10,456 nucleotides of DNA, from contig CALMOO010000551.1 in NCBI GenBank assembly GCA_937871705.1, positions 1-10,456 of the forward strand. The letters run 5' to 3'. The notes beneath the pieces are model-generated. The model was not told the DNA's origin, did no database searches, and saw nothing but the letters and a program-made list of their open reading frames with translations. Positions 6,465 to 10,456 of the stretch are shown one piece after another. Position numbers and translations under genes: made by a program. How positions within the stretch are numbered: the stretch's first letter is position 1; each line of letters opens with the position of its first letter. The stretch is from an uncultured Hymenobacter sp. (GTDB lineage Bacteria > Bacteroidota > Bacteroidia > Cytophagales > Hymenobacteraceae).

Positions 6465-6554
6465 GCTTTGCTGATTTACAACGCAAAAGTCAGGGTAGAT
6501 AAACCTACGCCGCTCCGTAGCAGTTATTTACTACACAGCTTCTCCTCTTATCTT

Positions 6555-7082
6555 TTGCTTACTCTGCTCGTCGGCACCAGCCGCCCCCGCTCGCGCACCC
6601 GGCGCGTAGCCGATTTTTACGCTACCCTGCTCGACGAGCTGGGCGCGGCCTACCAGTTTCTGGACCTAACCGACCTGCCGGCCGACCTGCTCACGGAGGC
6701 GCTTTACCACAATGCGGGCCGGCACGACGAGTTCAATCGTCTCATCGCGCCGCTCGACCAATCCGACAAAATCGTCATTTTCGCACCCGAGTACAACTGC
6801 TCCATTCCCGGCGTGCTCAAGTCCTTTATTGATGCCCTACCCTACCCCGGCGGCATCAGGGGCAAGAAAGCGGCTTTGGTAGCGCTGAGCACCGGCAGCC
6901 AGGGCGGCCTGCTGGCGTTGAGCCACTTAACGGATATTCTGTTTTATTTGGGCACCAACGTGTTGCCTCAACGGGTGCGCTTGCCTCACATCAGTCAGTA
7001 TTTATCGAAGGAAGGCGCTATTACAGACCCGCTGCTGCAACAAGTATTGCGCGAACAGGCTGAGGCGCTACTAAATTGGTAG
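6555..7082 (+). CDS. NADPH-dependent FMN reductase family flavoprotein
   Basis: A cytoplasmic flavodoxin-fold oxidoreductase that would use NAD(P)H to reduce FMN, quinones or related acceptors. From TTG 6555 it is 175 residues, normal for the family. LLVGTSRPRSRTRRVADF (residues 4-21) is the first strand plus FMN phosphate loop. FAPEYNCSIPGVLKSFID (77-93) is the typical PEYN flavin-binding motif. LSTGSQGGLLALSHLTDIL (111-129) is the third binding loop. The start is uncertain: no ATG fits, and the frame is open back to TTG 6468, but the extra 29 residues do not resemble the family. A promoter-like TTTA (6527-6530), 18 bp, then TATCTTTTG (6549-6557) overlaps the favoured TTG, so that start and that promoter cannot both be used. 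The gene diverges from the effector unit and converges on the PepSY gene. Its substrate cannot be told. Confidence 0.88.
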   Translation: MLTLLVGTSRPRSRTRRVADFYATLLDELGAAYQFLDLTDLPADLLTEALYHNAGRHDEFNRLIAPLDQSDKIVIFAPEYNCSIPGVLKSFIDALPYPGGIRGKKAALVALSTGSQGGLLALSHLTDILFYLGTNVLPQRVRLPHISQYLSKEGAITDPLLQQVLREQAEALLNW

Positions 7083-7085
7083 AAT

Positions 7086-7123
7086 TCGGCTGTCATGCTT
7101 CGCAAGCTCAGCATGACAGCCGA
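7086..7123. terminator. Perfect 14-bp inverted repeat between convergent genes, probable bidirectional terminator
   Basis: TCGGCTGTCATGCT (7086-7099) pairs without mismatch with AGCATGACAGCCGA (7110-7123) around a 10-nt loop. It begins 3 bp after the reductase stop and ends 14 bp before the PepSY stop, the right place for a shared terminator. There is no strong T tract on either side, so it may act as a Rho-independent-like or mRNA-protecting hairpin. It may instead be a copy of a genome-wide palindromic repeat, as similar TGTCATGCT palindromes are familiar from this group. Confidence 0.65.
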
Positions 7124-7137
7124 GGATGGGTTGGCAT

Positions 7138-8751
7138 TTACCGCCGGGTGCGCACCAGCAGCACCAGCCCGTAGAGCGTCACGACCAGCACGCCCAGGGC
7201 CGAGAACATCGCCACGCAGTCGCGCACGGTTTTGCCGGCCCAATCCATAAGGAAAAACTTGTGCAGCACGGCAAACGACAAGCCCTCGCGCCGGTCGCCG
7301 TCGGTGACGATGGCGGCCAGGCGGCCGCTAGCCGGCTCCACGTACAAGGCCGTATGGTGGGGGGTAGCAAAAGCCAGCTTTACCACCGGCAAGCGCTTAT
7401 TTACAAAGCCATACTCGCCAGCGAATTTGGTAACCAGCTCGGGACTAAGCAGGTTGGCCTGGGCCGGCGCCAGACTAGCGGTGGGCGTGCCGATGGCCGT
7501 TTTGACTTCGCTCGTCATATCGGGCGCGGCGCAGCAGTCGGCTAGGGCGGCCGCTTCGGAGCCCGCTGCGCGCGCCGCGCCGGGGGTAGCGCCGTTCAGC
7601 TTCGTGATAAACTCCCGGCCGAGCTCGCTGGCGTAGCGAAACTCGCCGTTAGGCAGCTCCCGGCCATCTTGGGTGCTGCGGTACTGCACAGTGCCTTGGC
7701 CGTCAGCACCTTTGCGCACAAGGCGGTAGTAGGGCTGGTCGCCTACGCGGGCCAATGATACCTGCACTACCGGCGCCGAGCCGGCCAGCGCCTCCGTTAG
7801 CGGCCAGGTTAGCTCGCTGGCGGCGAAGGCCGACGTGTGCACCACCTCGTCGCGACGGTCGGGCGTAAATTTTTGAATGAGGTGGTACGACGCGCTCAGC
7901 GCAAACGTGAACGTGACAAACGCCACCCAGAGCCCCAGCGTGCGGTGGCGCCGGCGCAGCCAGCCCACCTGGTCTTGGGTCGAGCGCGGCTGGCGCAGTT
8001 TCTTCCGCACAAAGCCATAAACGACCAGCCCGCTCAAGGCCGATAGCCAGATAATCGTCGTGAAAACCAGCATGATGCCTAGGTGCAAGGGCCGGGGTAG
8101 GGCATCCAGAAAGTCCCAGTTGTGCATCATCCCAAACACCCACAGGAAGGTAGCTCGCCCGTGGTTGTTGAACGTACCCAGCCGGCTCTGCCCCGTTTCA
8201 ACGAACACGGCCATACCATCGGGCCGGGCAAAGGTAATTTTCCAGACCGGCAGCAGTCGATTAATAAACTTATAATCAGCCGTGTAATGCGTCAGGCGTT
8301 CGGCGCTGGCGATGGCGCTGGTCGAGTCAGCCATCACGTAGCGGGCCACGTCTTCGGCGTAGGCGCGGTCGCCGCCGGGCACCTCCTGCCCGGTGGCGGC
8401 CCCGAAGTAACGCAGCCGCCCCCGAAAATCGGTAATTTGATACGTCGGCTGGCGCTGGAGCTGCACCACCCGCAGGTTTTGCACGGCGGCCAGGTGGTTT
8501 TGGCTCAGCACCTGCGCTACTGGCATCACCAGCGCCCCAGTCGTGAGCGGGGGGGTAGGGATGGTTTCGTGAGCAATGGCCGGGCGCAATAGGTTGGACA
8601 TCAAGGGGTGCGACAACCCGCTGAGCGTCCACAGAATGACGGGCACCACCGTAACGATGCCCAGCAGCCGGTGCCAGCGGTACATATTCCGGCCAATAAA
8701 GCGCCGCACGGGCGAGGCAGCCGGTTTGGGCAGGTTTGCAGTTGTTTGCAT
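7138..8751 (-). CDS. PepSY-associated TM helix protein, probable ferric-siderophore/iron reductase
   Basis: A 537-residue inner-membrane protein with about four helices (29-47, 222-247, 270-292, 512-533) and two large periplasmic parts. It is an internal duplication. YRWHRLLGI plus the first periplasmic domain (KFINRLLPVWKITFARPDGMAVFVE, 161-185) is echoed by RRRHRTLGLWV plus GFVNKRLPVVKLAFATPHHTALYVE (448-472). Histidines match between halves: 27/48/210 and 269/290/497, with the first pair 21 residues apart in each half. PepSY_TM proteins such as FoxB and PiuB work in siderophore iron uptake, and FoxB is a haem-containing membrane reductase, so these histidines are plausible haem ligands. 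An alanine-rich insert (about 386-432) with Cys406-Cys407 is found only in the second half. The gene follows the TonB receptor by 24 bp on the same strand, so the two are very likely one operon. The ATG at 8751 is clear. Confidence 0.88.
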   Translation of the reverse strand: MQTTANLPKPAASPVRRFIGRNMYRWHRLLGIVTVVPVILWTLSGLSHPLMSNLLRPAIAHETIPTPPLTTGALVMPVAQVLSQNHLAAVQNLRVVQLQRQPTYQITDFRGRLRYFGAATGQEVPGGDRAYAEDVARYVMADSTSAIASAERLTHYTADYKFINRLLPVWKITFARPDGMAVFVETGQSRLGTFNNHGRATFLWVFGMMHNWDFLDALPRPLHLGIMLVFTTIIWLSALSGLVVYGFVRKKLRQPRSTQDQVGWLRRRHRTLGLWVAFVTFTFALSASYHLIQKFTPDRRDEVVHTSAFAASELTWPLTEALAGSAPVVQVSLARVGDQPYYRLVRKGADGQGTVQYRSTQDGRELPNGEFRYASELGREFITKLNGATPGAARAAGSEAAALADCCAAPDMTSEVKTAIGTPTASLAPAQANLLSPELVTKFAGEYGFVNKRLPVVKLAFATPHHTALYVEPASGRLAAIVTDGDRREGLSFAVLHKFFLMDWAGKTVRDCVAMFSALGVLVVTLYGLVLLVRTRR

Positions 8752-8775
8752 CAGGAATTCTGTAAAGCGAAGTGT

Positions 8776-10456
8776 CTACTCTTTGGCCTTGGCGGCGAAC
8801 GTGTAGCCTACCCCCAGCGTGTAGGTGCGCGGCGCGGCGGCCGCGTAGGTGGTGCCGTATTGCGTAGTCGTGGCGTTCACGGCGTACAAGGCATTGCCGA
8901 TATTCACCACATTGGCCCATACTTCGAGCCCGCGCAGGGTGGCTTGCAGGCGATAGCCCAAGCGCAGGTTGAACAAGTCATAGCCCTCGTAGGACTTCGT
9001 ATTGGCCGTGTTGGTGAAGTACGAGCCGATGTGTTGCCACTCCAGCCCCACGCGGGCGCCGGGCACGAAGCGTGGCTTGTAAAACACCTCACTGTTGGCA
9101 ATCCAGTCGGGCGCGTTGCTCATGCGGTTGCCCGAGTAGTCCTTATCACGACCCTGCACAAACTCGCTGTACGTCAAGAATGTGTGTCGTGCATTGGTGC
9201 CGCTAAAGCGAAAGTTCACTTCCGACACCGGCGCGTACGTCAGCGCGTATTCCACGCCGCGGTGCCGGGTCGCGCCCGCATTCACGTACTGCGTGTTGTT
9301 GGTATTGTCGTTCAGCCCCACGCTGATAATCTCGTTGCGGCCGTCCATCTGGTACAGGCTCACATCTAGGTACACCTTGCGGTCGAACAGGGCCACCCAG
9401 CCACCGGCCTCGTAGTTATTGAAATTGGCCTGCGTTAGCTCTGCCTTTTGCCGCGAGCTGTAGAGGCTGTTGGTTTCGGGCGGCTCGAAGCCGGTGCTGA
9501 AGTTGGCATACAGCCCGCGGTTTTCGCCCAGCGCGTAAGTCAGCCCCAGCTTGGGTGCCACTAGGTTATAAACGTTGTTTTGCGCTGCCTTTTTGGTGGT
9601 TTGGCTGCCGCCTAGGTTATTGCTAAAATTGTACTGTACTCGGTCATAGCGTAGGCCACCCACGATGCGCAGTGCCTCGGTGGCCTGCACTTCGTACTGG
9701 GCATAAGCAGCCTCGTTATACAAGTCTATTTTGTAATCGTCGAGGTAGCGGCCAGTATCAGTGTAACCAGTGTAGTAATTGTTGGTTAAGTCCTTCTGAA
9801 TGTCGAGGTAACGGGCAAAGTACGTGCTCGGGCTATAGTCAAAATATCCACCCACAATGAGCCTCGAATTCAGAAAGCCCAGGTCGGCACGGTGCTGCGC
9901 CAGCGCCCCATAGCTATGGAACGACTGGTTATTTACCTGCCCGTTTGAGCTCAGGTAAGCGCCGGTGGCTTTATTGTACACATCCCCGATGTAGTAAGTC
10001 GGCAGCTGCCCGGTCGAGTTGTAGCGGTAGAAGCCCGTGAACGCCGTTTGCTGGCGCTCGTTCCAGTCATGCTCCAGGCGCAGGCTGCTGCGCACGGCCG
10101 TCACCACGCGGTTGGTGAAGCGGTTGTTGCTCTGGTAGCGGCGGCTGTAGAAGTGCGCGCTGTCGAGGCTGCCGGGCGTTTGGGTATTAAGATAATTGTA
10201 GGTGCCCGAGCCGATAAGGCGGGTTTTGGCCGTAAACGCGTAGTCGGCCCGCGCTGTCCCCGAGCGCTTATCAAAATCAGTATAATCTTGCCAGCCACCG
10301 CGTTGGCGAGCCAGGTAGCCGCCCACAAATACGCCTAGCTTGCCCGCCGTGCCACTGGCGCTGGCATCGAGCCGCCGGTAGCCGAAGCCATCACCCTGCA
10401 CCGACACGCTGGCCGTAGGCAGGGGGGTAGGGCGCTGCGTCAGGAAGTTTACAGCC
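8776..10456 (-). CDS. TonB-dependent receptor, probable ferric-siderophore type (5' end outside window)
   Basis: An outer-membrane beta-barrel that takes up a ligand with energy from TonB-ExbB-ExbD. About 560 residues are present. The frame is open to the window edge, and its first visible residues (AVNFLTQRPTPLP) match the end of the plug domain, where 'GG.INfvTkrP' is typical. The signal peptide, TonB box and most of the plug therefore lie beyond 10456. The GTG at 10407 is internal. The barrel shows alternating aromatic strands, GLYANFSTGFEPPETNSLYSS (typical of siderophore receptors), YVNAGATRHRGVEYALTY, and a late LRLGYRL...VWANVVNIGN segment. The last strand is TYTLGVGYTF, followed by a short charged tail in place of a terminal aromatic residue. 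The next gene, 24 bp downstream, is the PepSY protein, which supports iron-siderophore uptake. The exact ligand is unknown. Confidence 0.92.
   Translation of the reverse strand, partial: AVNFLTQRPTPLPTASVSVQGDGFGYRRLDASASGTAGKLGVFVGGYLARQRGGWQDYTDFDKRSGTARADYAFTAKTRLIGSGTYNYLNTQTPGSLDSAHFYSRRYQSNNRFTNRVVTAVRSSLRLEHDWNERQQTAFTGFYRYNSTGQLPTYYIGDVYNKATGAYLSSNGQVNNQSFHSYGALAQHRADLGFLNSRLIVGGYFDYSPSTYFARYLDIQKDLTNNYYTGYTDTGRYLDDYKIDLYNEAAYAQYEVQATEALRIVGGLRYDRVQYNFSNNLGGSQTTKKAAQNNVYNLVAPKLGLTYALGENRGLYANFSTGFEPPETNSLYSSRQKAELTQANFNNYEAGGWVALFDRKVYLDVSLYQMDGRNEIISVGLNDNTNNTQYVNAGATRHRGVEYALTYAPVSEVNFRFSGTNARHTFLTYSEFVQGRDKDYSGNRMSNAPDWIANSEVFYKPRFVPGARVGLEWQHIGSYFTNTANTKSYEGYDLFNLRLGYRLQATLRGLEVWANVVNIGNALYAVNATTTQYGTTYAAAAPRTYTLGVGYTFAAKAKE

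Noticed and set aside
8608..9369. Plus-strand open frame of 253 codons over the PepSY/TonB receptor junction
   Set aside because: Both minus-strand genes there are strongly supported by family motifs. The translation has no domain.
1..10456. CRISPR array, tRNA/rRNA genes, insertion sequences
   Set aside because: No spaced repeats, no cloverleaf or rRNA-like stretches, and no transposase or terminal repeats could be seen on either strand.

Overview
The window reads as chromosomal DNA of a GC-rich member of the Bacteroidota, most likely close to Hymenobacter. The reasons are the Bacteroidota form of the LysA C-terminus, a TssD (Bacteroidota Hcp) domain, TonB receptor plus PepSY iron-uptake genes, promoter-like TAnnTTTG boxes in place of clear Shine-Dalgarno sites, and protein sequences that resemble Hymenobacter families. 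This placement is an inference from pattern recognition; no search was run.

Left part (1-3566): the 3' end of lysA (diaminopimelate decarboxylase) converges on a small STAS/SEC14-like protein gene. A divergent intergenic region with an imperfect stem-loop follows, then a pentapeptide-repeat protein, then an MFS exporter of the MFS_3/EntS type with its usual C-terminal soluble domain. These look like ordinary chromosomal genes.

Middle part (3619-6308, minus strand) is the most interesting. Read in one frame, a TssD/Hcp-like tube domain is followed by a linker and a class-3-type lipase with a GHSLGG nucleophile motif. The frame is cut only by a single in-frame TAG at 6015-6017. The next gene overlaps the lipase by ATGA and encodes an ankyrin-repeat lipoprotein. 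The simplest reading is a type VI secretion cargo effector (Hcp-lipase) with a periplasmic lipoprotein immunity protein. The carrier domain is now separated from the toxin by a nonsense codon, and its expected ATG reads ACG. The toxin part is visibly lower in GC than the carrier domain and the surrounding genes. No other T6SS gene lies in the window.

Right part (6309-10456): an AT-richer divergent intergenic region carries a repeated 13-mer and a dyad. It is followed by an NADPH-dependent FMN reductase with no clear ATG start. A perfect 14-bp-arm hairpin then separates it from a convergent minus-strand pair: a TonB-dependent receptor (its 5' end lies beyond the window) and, 24 bp downstream, a PepSY membrane protein. 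That protein is built from two repeated halves with matching histidines. The pair fits ferric-siderophore uptake followed by reduction at the inner membrane. No RNA genes, insertion sequences or CRISPR arrays were seen. The octamer GGGGGTAG/CTACCCCC is strikingly frequent across the window.
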